Origin: Ecdyonurus torrentis
Taxonomy: Eukaryota > Arthropoda > Insecta > Ephemeroptera > Heptageniidae
DNA: 64,000 nucleotides
Assembly (NCBI GenBank): GCA_949318235.1
Contig: OX439132.1
Coordinates: 17,393,256 to 17,457,255, forward strand
Direction of reading: 5' to 3'
In this document: piece after piece, positions 1 through 15,146 of the stretch
Position numbering within the stretch: the stretch's first letter is position 1
Layout: each line of letters begins with the position of its first letter
Notes under the pieces: generated by a model
What the model was told of the DNA's origin: nothing
What the model saw: the letters and a program-made list of their open reading frames with translations, nothing else
Database searches by the model: none
Made by a program: the position numbers and the translations under genes

Positions 1-314
1 TTAAACAATGTATTTTATAGATATTTGTGTATTATATTCTCTTTCTTGTACGCAAATTGATATTTTAATCAGACATTATATATATATATACAAAAAATAT
101 AGAGACAGAAAACTGTATTTTACATATATAACGTTAATTATTTTTTATTCTAGGCGTTTTTTTTTTATTATTATTATTAATATTATTATTTAACGTTGAT
201 ATTTTATGAAATATTTATGTAATTTTTATGCAAGAAGTAATATCAATTTGATGTATACCAGAAGTATAAGCCAAGAAAAATTAAATTTAGGAAGCTAGTT
301 CTTTATATATTATG

Positions 315-446
315 CTTGTTCGTAAAGTCTGTTATTTTGCCTCAATAAAATGCGCAATCTCATTCAAAAAGTACTAGACGATCGTCATTTTTACGTGTTC
401 CGTAACATAACAATAATAATAATAAAAAACAGGGTTTACGAACAAG
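315..446 (-). mobile_element. MITE-like TIR element, copy 1 (reverse orientation)
   Basis: The right end carries AACAGGGTTTACGAACA. The left end is its diverged inverted complement (TGTTCGTAAAGTCTGTT). The interior, read on the minus strand, matches the elements at 14261-14402 and 37935-38046: a block around AATGACGA, then a run of T, then GCGCATTTT. It is non-coding. The TA-rich insert near 415-427 is an (ATA)n expansion. No target-site duplication is clear. Confidence 0.7.
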
Positions 447-2118
447 TATATCATGTTAATAACTATGTAATTATATACATAAAATAATGCTGAATAAGTT
501 TGAACTAAAATTTTAAGATTAAATATACCTTTTCCTATAGACTTATTTTCTAAATTACCGGCACGTGTAAGAAAAAAAAAATCCACTCGTTTGTTTTTAT
601 CTATGAAATCAAAGATATTATTTCCATTTTTATAAAGCACATTTTTTAGCAGTCATAACATAAACATGTGTAGATTCCTATCAAAAGTGTTAGCTTACCA
701 TGGTTTTTATAATACAGGTCTGTTTATATATATTTTTGTCTGGTACAGTACGATGTATAGGCTATATTTGTGTAATCAGTCATTGTCACGAATAATCTTA
801 TAATTTTAAAATGATCAAGCACTTGCTCTCAATAAAATAATGAAAAACAGACGTACAATATAATATATTACATAATAACATGAGGGTATATATTATATAA
901 TAAATTGCACGTATGAAATACCACGTATTTATATAGGAGCAATACAGTAATTAAAGTCTCTATGCATTATAAATTTGTATTGCCATATAGTAAAAGTAAA
1001 AAAAAATAATAATAATAAAATAAAATAAAATCGTTTGTTGCGGAACAATTTTTTTTCTTTATGAATATTATATTATATTTGAGTCCAGCATAATTATATT
1101 TGAATTTATCTCAGAAGTATCTCAAGTTAAAACTCAACAGTAAAAAAAAAGAAGTAAATAATTAACATAATTGCTTAAAATTTAAATCACACATTGCCGT
1201 ATATATCAAAACAAATTGAAAAATTTTGTGAAGAAATTTGTAATAATTACAATAATAATGATACTAAACATAATAATCAATGAATTTAATAACCATTAAT
1301 ATATTATCTTTATATAAAAACTTTATTTTTAAATTTATAATTAAGTATAATAACTTAATAGTACATACAATTTTTTTTTACTGTGTTTTTTATTCATTAA
1401 AAATGTATTAATCAAAAAATTAATAGTAATATTAAATAAAATACAAAAATTATATATCACAATTATTTTAATATTGCATGAAATCAAATTTTTTTTAATT
1501 ATATATATAAAATTTCAGTCTGGTATAACTGTAAAAATATTAATCCTATAATAGACTTTAGTTTTTGAATGAACAACAAAGTTTTTATAATATTAATTGT
1601 GCTTTGTTTTTAGTTTGTTTGTTTGTTTGTTTTTTTGTTTTTTTGTTTTTTTTTGGTGTTATTTTAGTATTGAAAATACTTGATATTTTAATTTTTAGAA
1701 TCTATCCATCTCAAAGATAGAATTTTTCTCTACGCATAGTGAATTAATGATAACTACTGTTAATACCACAACAAAAATAACAAGAAAAATCTAAATTTTT
1801 TAAATAAAAACAAATTAACAATTTAGAATGTACTGTATAATAAAACTTTGTTGTGGAAAATTTGATTCTGTTATAAAAATATTTATATTGGTCTATATTT
1901 AATTGGTTTGAAGAGCATCCTCTTATGTGAAGATTTTTCTTCTTGTATGTACGTATTTTCGTACTAAAAGATAGTAATAATAAATCTAGCAAGGTAACAA
2001 ATAATTTTTTTTTATGAATGACGTCACAATCCACTACTAATAAATACTAGTAAATGACTTCAAGCTACAAAACAATTTTCAATAAATTATTACTTTGGAA
2101 AATATTATTAGTGTATTT

Positions 2119-2121
<3 letters not shown>

Positions 2122-2166
<45 letters not shown>
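2122..2166. repeat. (CT)n microsatellite
   Basis: About 45 bp of nearly pure CT dinucleotide with a TTT interruption at its end. Confidence 0.95.
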
Positions 2167-2711
2167 GATTTTTTTTCTTATCCAAGCTCATGAACTATTT
2201 TAATTTAGTTTAAAGTAAATTAACATAAGTTCAACTAAATATCTCAATGAAAAATATATATTAAAACAAAAATAATTTTAATGCTATAGTGTTTTACAAA
2301 ATCATTGAAGGCCATCTGTAATTGAGTATGAAATAAAAACAATATTTAATATTTAAAAATAGAAATATGATAAATATTAATAATAATAAAACCCAATAAG
2401 AAAGATATTATTAGAATAAAAATAATGATTATTTAAGACGTAGAAATGTCTATCTGTTAAAGGTGACGTCACTTTTACACGTGTATAAACTCCTGCTCAC
2501 AGACAAGAAGAATAAAAGAAGAAGAAGCAAAAGCAAGGCCAAAAGACTCAGAAGGAAAAAAGTTGTACACACACCGCCCGCCCATACACAATATAATATA
2601 CGAAACTAAACATCAAACAAGCAGAAAATTTTCACTGCCAATAATATCTAACTAACTGGAGAACAGGAGAAAGAAAAGGTGTTGTTTCATAAGAGACGGG
2701 TTCAATGTATA

Positions 2712-2881
<170 letters not shown>

Positions 2882-2975
2882 TGTCTATCAGACAAGAATG
2901 ACGATCACCACAAATAAAATACAGCAGATTAAACGTTTCTTAAAAATCTTAAAAATTAAGTCATATTTTATTGTT

Positions 2976-3010
2976 AGGTGCCATACAAGGTTTATAAACC
3001 TTGGGTGCCA
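2976..3010. repeat. Short palindromic element, copy A
   Basis: GGTGCC at each end flanks an imperfect palindrome (CAAGGTTTATAAACCTTG). A related arrangement with GGCGCC ends lies at 17743-17773 in the opposite orientation. Confidence 0.45.
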
Positions 3011-3574
3011 TATATTTATCTATGTTGTCATACATAAAAAAATGAATTACCTAATTTTTTAAAGTTATAAAATATTATATAAATTAATATGATATATCTA
3101 AAATAAAATTTCAAGTTGTATCAAATTTATTTTAAGTACTAAAATAACGATAGAAAGTAGGGAACTCATGTCTTTAAGTTTGATTTTTACCTCATTAAAT
3201 AATAATAATAAATAAAATAACAAAACTTTACATTAAAAAAAAATCATTTTGTATGAAGATTTAAGTCAGTTAATATGCGATGCAAGAAAACAATAATTTT
3301 GAAATTTCTGTCTTGTGAAAACTTTAGAAGAAACCCTTTTTGCCCTCTGGTGACAGCGGTGTACTTCAGGTCAAGGAACTAAAAAAAAAAAAAAAAATGT
3401 TAGAACTATCGCTATTTAAAAGAAATATTCAAATCTACTATGAAGTTCAAAAGTTTAAATCTTTATTTAACAATACGGTACTAGTTAAGGAAAATGTATA
3501 AATTCTATTTTTCGCAACAACAATTAAAATAATAATATTAAATAGTAATTGTTATTATTGTTGTCGAGATTGAT

Positions 3575-3576
<2 letters not shown>

Positions 3577-3645
<69 letters not shown>

Positions 3646-3662
3646 CCTCTCTCTCTGTCTGT
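3577..3662. repeat. (CT)n microsatellite
   Basis: About 80 bp of CT dinucleotide, ending in imperfect CTCC and CTGT units. Confidence 0.95.
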
Positions 3663-3723
3663 CTAGCTAAAAATTCCTCTATTTTCCTAATATCTTTTAT
3701 ATCTTAATTCATTCTAGAGATAA

Positions 3724-3735
3724 AGAGAGAGAGAA

Positions 3736-3793
<58 letters not shown>
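3724..3793. repeat. (GA)n microsatellite
   Basis: Interrupted GA dinucleotide tract about 60 bp after the CT tract ending at 3662. The two tracts form an inverted pair that could fold back. Confidence 0.93.
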
Positions 3794-4105
3794 CTGTGAT
3801 TGAGCGAAATTTTACGTTTTTGTTGCTTAAAAAATTACAGAAATTTATAAGCATACGTATTATATATAAAATGTATATATGCAAAAATATATTCAGCTAT
3901 CTTTATTAATATATATATACATACATATTTTTCTCCATCACTTAAAGATGTTAGCAAACTAGCAAAACAAGTGTACTTAATATTGTCTAGACCAAAAGTA
4001 CTGTTGAAGGTATTGTATACTGTGTATGTATGTATTATATATGTACTGTATGTACGTAAAGTTAGCTATTGCTGTATCATTTTCACCTCATCTCCCACTC
4101 ATATG

Positions 4106-4110
<5 letters not shown>

Positions 4111-4159
<49 letters not shown>

Positions 4160-4190
4160 ATCTCATCTCTCATCTCTCTCTCTCTCTCTT
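4111..4190. repeat. (CT)n microsatellite
   Basis: Pure CT up to about 4155, then imperfect CTCAT-containing units. Confidence 0.93.
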
Positions 4191-4302
4191 TCAACTCTAA
4201 AGCAAAATGTACTAACTCAGACGACTTTATACCTTCTCATACATAATAGCATTTTTATCACATAGTTCATTCTAATACATCGTAATGTTACACCATATTA
4301 TC

Positions 4303-4306
<4 letters not shown>

Positions 4307-4361
<55 letters not shown>
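4307..4361. repeat. (AT)n microsatellite
   Basis: About 55 bp of pure AT dinucleotide. Confidence 0.95.
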
Positions 4362-4363
<2 letters not shown>

Positions 4364-6012
4364 CATGTAGAGCATGTAACACTTTTATTGTTCTTTATAC
4401 ATTTTATTCCCAATCATATTTGTACGTATATAAAATAGACAAATTATTCAATAAACCCTTTTTTTAGCGTTGGGAAAAAATATATAAAACTAAAACAGTT
4501 CAAATAATCTACAGTACTAATACATTTCAGTTATTATTTTTTATGAACTTTTTATTTTTATCAATTATACATCTAAACAATTATATTCAATTATACATTA
4601 AACATTAAATGACAAGATAATTGAGTAAAGAATCGGTGAGCACCTAGATCGTTAAATATAAATATCATTGATAATTATTTTGCTAATAATAAATGCTAAA
4701 AAGTTTTGCTTCAAATTCATCACGATACTGTTAAGTTAATTGAATTGCTTTGAGCTTTTGATTGAAGAAATTGACATTTATTTTATACTGCACATACATA
4801 TATAGCAGTTTCGAGCTCCTAAGCAGCTATGTTGCAGTTTTCTTATATTTCCTGGAGTAGATTTTATAGCATATAAAAATCAAATATACCTTTATATATT
4901 TTTTATTTTAATGTTTTTAATTTCAAATAAGAGAGACTTCATTTTCATGAGACTTCAAAATTTATCTATACATATAGAAAACAAAAACGTGATTGTTTGA
5001 AATTGGTATAGTATTTTTTTTCTTCATAAAATCAGATAAAAAAATGAAAAAAAAAAAAAAAAAAAAAGCCCCGAAACCATATGATAAGTATAATAAAATT
5101 TTATTATATTCTTGTAAATTACCAAGTATGAATCATAACCGGAATTAATTATGGTATGTATATAGAGAAAGTATCAACATAATACACACATAAATTTTTA
5201 TTTCTGTTAATAATATACAATTTAGAAATAACTTAATTTAAATCATAAGAATAGTGTATTATACTATATTATACACACATAATATATGTATGTATATATA
5301 TATATATACTGTATATATATAATTAAATCTATGAGAAAAGTGTTTATAGTTTTACTGGTTCTATCCAATTCTTTTCTTATTCTTAAATTTGAAATGGTAT
5401 CGATAGTACATTATTTTTCTACAGGAAAAAAAAACACTTTTTTTATGAAAACTTAAACTTAAACGTGTCAACATACTAGCATAAACAATACGTATTTACT
5501 AGATACTTTACTACTTTTCCTATTGCCAATTGTAAATTTATGGATTAAGAATTTAATGCAAGTTACACTACTTCATGCTTTTTAAGGATGGCAAGCATTA
5601 GTACACTCCAATTAATATTGACAAACACTATTTGATTTACAATTTAGCCAAAGTATCATTCTACTTTTACAACCTATAATATTATAATTTAATAACATAT
5701 AATTTAAGATATTAAATTTTTATATTACTCTATTTTTTTTTCTTTTTTACGTATATATATGGATTTCTTAGAATTTAAAAGTTCATAACATAACAAATAA
5801 TTATGTATATTAAAAATGCTAGTAGCTATAAATATATTTATACATATATACGTACAAAATGATATTTCAATATTTAGCATTATTATAAAAGTTTCTTATT
5901 ATTATTTTAAGTTTTATAATCACGATTTATCAAAAAAATTAAACTTGCATATTATTTAACGGTTAGGTCATTATATAGCCGTAAGGATTTAGTTATATAT
6001 TATGAGAGATAT

Positions 6013-6121
<109 letters not shown>

Positions 6122-6407
6122 CTGAGAAGGTTATTATTTCAGTTTTTATTATTATGAAGTAGCATGAAATATATGTTTATAATATAATGAATAATATATT
6201 TTCTTTTCTCATATACGTGTAATTATTTGAATTGAAAAACGTTTTACAACTTTTCATTATAATATATGTATTGTATAAACTGATAAATGGTGAGGTAGGC
6301 ATACGGGAGTAAATTGGAGAGCTTTATTATTATTAAGAAAATCAGTAAAGTGCCCAGGGATGGATGGATCTCAGCATTTATACTTGCATGCCATGCATAT
6401 ACATACC

Positions 6408-6410
<3 letters not shown>

Positions 6411-6452
<42 letters not shown>
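6411..6452. repeat. (TA)n microsatellite
   Basis: About 42 bp of TA dinucleotide. Confidence 0.93.
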
Positions 6453-6455
<3 letters not shown>

Positions 6456-7640
6456 AATACCTGCATGATAAGTATTTTGATTTATTATGCACACTCACTC
6501 GCGGGGTATAATTTTTTTTATTGACTGATCGCCAATAACCATACTATGACCTAAAGCTGACTGTAAGTTAGACCCCCCTTAGATTTTTTTTCTCTTATAT
6601 ATATATAATATACTGTATACTGTATACACGCGGAATATAATTCTAAGAATTTACCTTATTTTGGGATGTGTATACATCACTGTATAACTTCATTTTTTAA
6701 AAATAACTTCTAACATTTTTTTTTTATTATTATTATTATTGTTACACGCATTTCAAAACAGAATATTATTAATTTCTTTACTTTTCAATATGTAATTGTA
6801 ATTATGAAACACGTGAAAATACAAGAAAATCATTGATGAATTGTATTATATATATATTTTTTTTATTTATGCTTAATATTTTATTGTAACTATTTATTTC
6901 AAACAGACTACACAAACGTTATGTATATTATTATTTAAAAATATATCATTTCTAAAACTAAGTTATATGTTAAATTATATCATATTTTATCAATATTATA
7001 GCCTGAATGTCAATAAAAATTATAATCAATAAATTTAAAGACGTATGTATTATAGAAAATTATACTAATTTGCATATTTCATGAGTAAATAAAAATGTCT
7101 TAAAATACTCATCAATATATATTTGCCTATAATATAATAGTCTCGTTACAAATAAATAAATTGGTAAAATTGCATACCACAGACAGTTTACTACTCGAAT
7201 AATAATAATTTTTAAAATACGTGTAATTTTTCTTTAAAAAAAATCTTTTATATTAAAAAAAATGTAACATTAATAATAATAATGATAATAAAAACAAGTG
7301 CACAAGTATACTCTTATAATTTCAACTTGAGATTAAATTCACGTATTTACTGATTAAAAAAATATAATATATTTTTCTAAATACATTATATATTTTGTTT
7401 TCATATTTCTTTAATTTCTTTTGTATGTATGTAATTCATATAAGTAAGCATAATAAAAAATATATAATTCAAAGAATTGTTATATTTATTTATTATATTA
7501 TGTATGTGTGTGTGTATATATACATAACCAAAAAAGTAAAATGCATTGAAAATACATGATTGTCATTGTTCAAAATATATTTGCTATATGGAATAATATT
7601 ATTAAATTTTTTTTTATCACTATCAATCAAATTAAAAGAA

Positions 7641-7645
<5 letters not shown>

Positions 7646-7674
<29 letters not shown>
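7646..7674. repeat. poly-T tract
   Basis: 29 consecutive T. Confidence 0.95.
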
Positions 7675-7676
<2 letters not shown>

Positions 7677-8763
7677 ACAATAAGATCAGGAAAAAAATTG
7701 TTATTTTATTCAAGACATGTTATATTTGACAGTAAAAAAAATAATAATAAAAAAAAAAGTCTGACATGACGATTGCTTGGGAGTATTGTTTTTCAGTTAT
7801 GTATGTGGTTTAGCTCTAACTTTACGTTCGTTGGGGCAGGCGGGCATTTTTATGTGACTCTTTGTCATAATAATATTTTTTTTTATTACCTTCACCTCTT
7901 TTCATGGAATTTTACATTTACTTTGCAAATAACAATAGATGATAAATATCGATTCTTTAAATTTAATCGATTTAATTGTATTAACACTTATCGTCACACA
8001 CACACACATAAAAAAAGCAGATAGTGTTGATTATTATGTTTAATAATTACTTTATTAAATTTTATCTTTAATATCATATGAATAATGAGTTTACATGGTT
8101 TTATAATAAGACAGTTAATCATTACCATCATAGTAAAAATTCTTTAATATTTTACTAAAATACCAATACGTAAAACTGTCTAGTAGCCCTCATTTATATT
8201 AAACTACCAAGTATTAGAGTACGGTATACCGTAGTAGTTTATATTATATAAGAGTCGGTGAGGTTTCTTGACTTTTAACATTATATTTCATACAATATAA
8301 AGCTTGCAATCTTGTAACTTACAATTTTTTTTTCACAATTTTTTTGTTCAATATAATATTTCAACAATTAAAAAAAAAAGTTGCGCGATTGTTACTGTGC
8401 CCCCATTCATATACTAATCATTAATTGGCTGACTATATATATATACACACATTTTGTCGCGGAAGTAAAAGTAAATATGCATCAAATTGCATAATATTGA
8501 AGTAAAAGTTAAATTATAAAATAAAAGTTTTAAATATTCAGATATACGTTATTTTATATAAATTAAAAACATCTTATAATATTATGTGTCTTTTTATGTG
8601 ATATTAATTAAAAATTATGGTGTGACATTATAACCAGCAAAACATTTAAACATTAAAGTATGAGGATATATATGAGAATGTATAGTCGGTCGATGTTATG
8701 TATAATCGTTCAAAAATATTTTCAAATTATTCTTTGAAAGAGAGGTGGACCAAAAAGGAGACG

Positions 8764-8849
<86 letters not shown>
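8764..8849. repeat. (GA)n microsatellite
   Basis: About 86 bp of GA dinucleotide with one AAG interruption near 8777. Confidence 0.95.
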
Positions 8850-8850
<1 letters not shown>

Positions 8851-9785
8851 GTCTACTATACTAAAACACGCACAATCTATCAATCATTGCAAATGTCATT
8901 TCTTGTACACCGTCTGTCTACCTCCTTGAATTATATTTATACTCTCCTCTTACGTCTTCTTAAAACGTAAACTCGATCGCCAAGTATTATTATTATAACC
9001 GTATACTATAATAATACAAGTATAAGAAATAACAAAACATTATATTATAAAAATATTATTAACTTATCACTTTTATTATTCTTATTAACATTATTGCATC
9101 AATCAATAATAAATATAATAAACAAAACATTAAATATTTAAATAAATTTACTGTTATATAAATTTAAATATAATTTTAAATTATATTGACAGAAGTTATT
9201 ATAGTCAAATAAGGTATTGTTTCAATTATAATATAATAAAATAATGTTCATGTTTGTTTTTAATATTTTTTATTATTATTATTTTTATTATTATTATTAT
9301 TTTTTAGCATTATTTGCTGATTGGTCTTTTGTTTAAACTCTTCACAGGTGTTCAAAAAAAAATTAAATTAAATTTTTATTTACAGAATATTAAACCACTT
9401 GGATTCTGGGTGATATTTAGTTCAACTTATTATTTTTTTTTTAATAAGAAGTTATTATTTGTTGCTTAACAAAAACAATACTAATTTCTGATTTTAATTA
9501 TTTATTCATATCTATCTATATATATATATGTAAATATTTATCCTATACATAATATATATCTATTTATTTACTAAATAGTTACTTTCTTTTACTTTGAGGT
9601 GCGAAATAAATACAGGAAATAAAATAAATAGAAAATCATATATCTTCAAACCCTTGTCAGTAATAATAGAACAAATTTAACAAGCTAACCAAAAGGAAGC
9701 TAGGCTTATATAACTTTTTAGTTTTCCGAAATAAAAAAGTCTCATCGTAATATTTATAATAATAATATAGTAATCATCATCTTCT

Positions 9786-9787
<2 letters not shown>

Positions 9788-9829
<42 letters not shown>
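9788..9829. repeat. poly-T tract
   Basis: About 42 consecutive T preceded by CTT units. Confidence 0.95.
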
Positions 9830-9832
<3 letters not shown>

Positions 9833-10062
9833 ATTTCTACGAATTACATGAGAACTGACCTATCACTAAATGTTATTTATTTCCTTGTAGAGGTCTCAAA
9901 GTTACGATCTAGCTATAACAAAGACTTTTGCTCAGTTATACTTTTCCTATACATATCAATTTCACGTTTCGTAGTATTACTTCTTATTAACTAGTATTTT
10001 ATGTATCGTACAATACTCATAATGAATGAAAATAAAATTGTTTTATTTTAAATTTATTCTAT

Positions 10063-10067
<5 letters not shown>

Positions 10068-10150
<83 letters not shown>
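10068..10150. repeat. (AT)n microsatellite
   Basis: About 80 bp of pure AT dinucleotide. Confidence 0.95.
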
Positions 10151-10154
<4 letters not shown>

Positions 10155-10684
10155 TGAGTGGTAATTTTAAATTTACGATCAAAATGAATGTTTCATACTC
10201 GTGTCATATACTGAATACACTGAATTAGTTCCATATAAAAATAGCAATAAAAACACAGGTAATAATATCTTTTGTAAAGATATTTACTACTTAAAGTAAG
10301 TTCTTCATCTTACCTCATATTATATAATTTTTTTTATGAGTGTAAAATACATTTAAATGTTTTGAAAGGAAAAAAAGTGCTTGTACCAGTTTTATATTAT
10401 AGTGCAGTATACATAAAATATTTGTCTACCCCAAGTTTTTTTTTTTTTTTATTATTATTATTATTTTATTAAATATTATTAACTTATTGTTATGTTCGGA
10501 GGGGTTTACAATAATGATTTTCTCCCTCATAAATTCGCTCATATAATCGTAAATGCACGTAAACGTTTTATTGATTTTTTAACAATGACATGCATTCCAT
10601 TATATACTTTTTTTCCCGGCATATTTTGCAAAAAAACTAAATAATAATCATAATATTTAATAATAATGCAGAAATAATAATAAT

Positions 10685-10860
10685 GTCATGCAGAACGCTG
10701 CAGTTCTTGGCACAGCTAACATCGTGCGCAAAGTGCTTATAGTTTGTGATCCCTCTTTTTGCAACCTGCAGTTTCAATCAGATAATTGGTACTGGATTAT
10801 TCTCACCTTCACCTTAAATCAAGTAGGATTCCGGTGTTGGTGTTACAAAAGAAAAAGGAA
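10685..10860. other. Non-repetitive, GC-richer island
   Basis: About 175 bp stands out from the AT-rich surroundings. It contains GCTGCAG, TGCGCAAAG and CACCTTCACCTT. One plus-strand frame stays open for about 98 codons from 10688 but resembles no family I know, and there are no obvious splice sites. It could be a conserved non-coding element, an unrecognised exon, or an old repeat. Function unknown. Confidence 0.35.
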
Positions 10861-11419
10861 AATAGCTCGTAATAATAATAATAAAAAGGATATTAAAATA
10901 TTCAAAATAAATCTATTAAATTTCAATGCTGTTATTGTCTCAATTGACTCAATTCAAAGGAGAGACTCGGTTCTAGATAAATAATTCTCTCTTCTTCTTC
11001 TTCTTTTTTAGTTGTTAAAAAGAAAAATAAATTCTTAACATATACCATAAAAATAAAACTATCTAATCAGCAAATCTAATTATAACTCTACTTAAAAATA
11101 TTCACTATTAAATTTTGTTTTCTTAAATAAAATAAATAATGATTGATAAAGAAATTATTAAAACATTTTAACATTCAACAATTAACTTCAAAACCACATT
11201 TTTACAATCACATCATAAAGTGTTGTTTTATTATTTCTATATCAATACTGTATGCTATGTAATATACAATACAATGCAATAACAAAAAAAAAAGTTTTAT
11301 AATAATATAATCAAGCAACCATTTAAAGAAGTTGAAATTTGAGTGTATTATATTATTCCCACGAACGTGTGTGTTTATTTTAATCTCAGACACAATACCA
11401 ACAAAGTAGTATACTTTTT

Positions 11420-11421
<2 letters not shown>

Positions 11422-11499
<78 letters not shown>
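11422..11499. repeat. (CT)n microsatellite
   Basis: About 78 bp of pure CT dinucleotide. Confidence 0.95.
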
Positions 11500-11503
<4 letters not shown>

Positions 11504-12263
11504 TCTTTTAATCCTGCAGGCTAAAAAGAAGTTTTACAATAATAATAAAAGTAATAATCAAACTAAACGAACGCTCTTATTTAAAGACTTAGAACACACA
11601 AAAAAATAATCAAACAATCAGGAATTTTTACCGTTTACAATTATTTGATTGAGTGTATTAAATTTATCGCCAATATTTTTATAAATCTAAAAGTCTCAAG
11701 AATTAGAATCAATTGAAATATCGTTCGAGATATAAATAATTATACTATATGAATTATTATATTTCTATTTTCTAGGTAATATTATGATAATGTCTAATCT
11801 AAAATTTGTGTTTAAGTCAACTCGTAGATACAGTATTTGAGCAATTTTTACGTCATATTAAGATTAAACTTTAATTTTTGCTAATGAAAAAAAAAAAAAA
11901 AAAAAAAAAAAGTAATAATCTCGTGTTTTTTTAAAAAAAATAATTATTATTATTTCATTTGAGCGTGTTCTATAAATTGTTGAATAATATAAAGATTTCA
12001 CATTGAGTTACATAAATTTAAAAATATGTATTATATTCTGTTCAATATCTTGAAAGTTGAAGCACAAGACGACCCTGTTGGTCTACTCTGCAGACCTTAG
12101 AGCAAAAATTGTGGATTGATTGATTGATAGTCGTTTGTCTGTTACAAGACAAAATACGTGATACGATTTTATAATATTTACTGACAAAAACTCACTTCAC
12201 TTACAGTTTTGTTCTGTACAGGTCACTTCAAAGTATTATATACATTAAACTATATGTATATAC

Positions 12264-12402
<139 letters not shown>

Positions 12403-13411
12403 CTACACACACACTCACACAATATCAATACAGTGAAAAATAAAATACATACATGTAATAATAGAGGTGAGAATTTATTATTGTATTCTTTATAACAAAT
12501 TGATGTAATTTAATTTATAAATATTCATCATTTTGATTACAAAATCTTTTTACTGTAGCTCTTACTATTATTATTATTATTATTATTATTTTGTTTAAAC
12601 ATAATATTATGTTTTACAAGAAAACATTTGGATTCAATTGCACATGTATATTTAAGCGTATATTGCTTTTTAATGAGAAAAAAAAATCATGTTATGTCAT
12701 AATATTTTATAAGTGAACTTCACTTTATTAATTATATAATAATGTTTCTGCTTTAAGTAAGCTAAAACTTCTAGATTTTTCGAATGTAATTATGACCATT
12801 AATTGTTTAACAAACTCTTTAAATTTTACTGTTTTTTAAACAAATTTGTGACACTATAACTTAACATTAACCATATTATAACAAATAAAACAAAACACTA
12901 AAAGTTACATTACCATAGAAAAAAACGTATGTTATTTTAATTATTTTATTTAAATAATTTATTATAATATTCATAATTACTTGTTATAGATTATGTGTTT
13001 TGCGTACTACAGTATAATTAAGTATTTTTCGTTTTGTTAAATCGTATATTGTATATTTTACATACACTCATAGAAAGAGCGAGAGATAGAGAGAGTTATT
13101 ACAAAAAAATCTCAAAATAAACTTCAGAAAGAAAATATCATCCAGTTATTAAAATATATAATATTATAAATAATTTAAAGCATAAAATGCAAATGAAAGA
13201 AAGAGTGTCACATTTATAAATTTATACTTGTAAAAAAAAAATGATACACGTATATAAAGTGTATGATGATGAATGTTTTTTTTTTTTTTTTTTTTTCTTC
13301 ATCTTTTTCTTTTCTTTGCTTACTATGTATAACATTGTAGAGCAAGTGCTACTACATTCATCACGCAGCCAAAAGCTAATTAATACAGGTGCGAGCGAGA
13401 GGAGACCAGTT

Positions 13412-13418
<7 letters not shown>

Positions 13419-13488
<70 letters not shown>
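13419..13488. repeat. (CT)n microsatellite
   Basis: About 70 bp of CT dinucleotide. Confidence 0.95.
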
Positions 13489-13491
<3 letters not shown>

Positions 13492-13904
13492 TTTGACTTC
13501 ACACTATGGCTCCAAACAGGCTAGCAGACTCAAATTCTTTTCACAACTCGGTCACACAAGCAAAAGAAAGAAAGAAGAAAAAAAAATCTACATTCTTTTA
13601 ATATATTATTATAAACAAAACTTACTTTTATTTAATATTTTAGTGTCTTCGAAAAAAAGAAACAAAAAACTTGAAATTCGAGTGTTTACTTTTATAATTT
13701 TTATATATTTTTTTTCTAGTTTTTTTCACTATAGTGTACAATAATAAAGTTATAAATTTTGTTCTACTCCATTCATTTAATGTAATTGGAATATTAATGT
13801 TACTCGTGATATCTTTTATATTATTTCTTGGCACATGCAGATACGTTTTGTTTATTCTCAGATATATGTAACTAAGATGTTGATAATATAGTATCCTATA
13901 ATAA

Positions 13905-14135
13905 TAACTCCCATAATGCTTGCCATATTGTGTTACCGTGCTACACTAGCAGTCCCAGTCAAGACTCTCTTATCGACAGTTAAGGACTGTCCAATCAATG
14001 GAAACAGCACACACTGGCCGGCCACGGCCTAAATACAAAGCCCGGCATTCGCCACGAAAGCCTAGAGAAACTGTGGAAACGTCCAGGCAGTTGTTGTTGT
14101 TTTCATTCTAAAATTGCCGGGAAGACTGCCGGGAT
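13905..14135. other. GC-rich island, possible regulatory element or non-coding exon
   Basis: About 230 bp of complex sequence near 50% GC sits inside very AT-rich DNA. It contains GGCCGGCCACGGCC, CCCGGCATTCGCC and GCCGGGAAGACTGCCGGG. It shows no convincing open frame and no microsatellite. Local GC and complexity are like those of the putative first exons of the two genes here, so a promoter, enhancer or non-coding transcript exon is possible. This is inference from composition only. Confidence 0.35.
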
Positions 14136-14260
14136 GAAAGTATATTTGAGCAAAATTCATTTCTTATATATAGTCGTTTTATTTTGATTTAACTTTTGAT
14201 TCCCCCAAAAAAAATGTAAATTTGAACAATATAAAAAATGTAAAAATAAATAGTATTAAT

Positions 14261-14402
14261 GATCTTCGTAAACTCTCTTTTTTTTTTTTTTTTTTTTTTT
14301 TGTGTACTTCAAACTACAAAAAAAAGACGATGACGACCACCTAATGCTTTTTAAACGAAATTGTGAATTTTTTGGAGCAAGGGAACAGGGTTTACGAACA
14401 TC
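14261..14402 (+). mobile_element. MITE-like TIR element, copy 2
   Basis: The right end AACAGGGTTTACGAACA is identical to copies 1 and 3. The left end (TCTTCGTAAACTCTCTT) is a diverged inverted copy. The interior contains a T23 expansion (14279-14301), then GACCACCTAATGCTTTTTAA and TTTTTTGGAGCAA, as in copy 3. Flanking triplets TGA and TCA differ by one base, so a 3-bp target duplication is possible but imperfect. Confidence 0.72.
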
Positions 14403-15044
14403 ATTCCTGTCAAAAGGTTTTAGTACGTGTATTTTATAATTTATTGCATTTTAGTATTGGAAAGAGAATGGTTAATCATAAAAATCATTAGTAATATCAT
14501 AATTTAATTTAAAATGTAGCTAAAATCATTTATAGAAAAATATGAAAAAATAAAACGATAATGACTTAAATTCTTTGAAATTCTAAAAAAAATATATATA
14601 TATAATAATAATAATAATAATAAACTAGAACAGGACCAATAATTTAATCTTAATAGCAATTTTATAGGTTTGATAAAAAAAAATGTATCTTTTTAAAAGC
14701 ATATTTTTTATAACTTTTAAACAAACCCATACACGTGAGATTTTTTTATATAAAACAATAACTTACAATTCTAATACCCCTTTAGGGTATAAAATCGTGA
14801 CTAATAAAGTAGAAAAAAATATAACATTTTTTTTGATTGTGTTACATTATAATACTTTATATAAATAAGTCTTTGTGATTTGTTTTGTATTTTCAAAAAG
14901 GTCTACGTGATTTTTTACACGAAAACAATTTTACAAGAATACTAAAAGAAAACGATATGATGATGAGCATCTCTTGTTACTTGTAAATTATATACGAGTC
15001 ACGTATTTTTACTTTATTTTTATAAAAAAAAAAAAAAAGATAGA

Positions 15045-15146
<102 letters not shown>

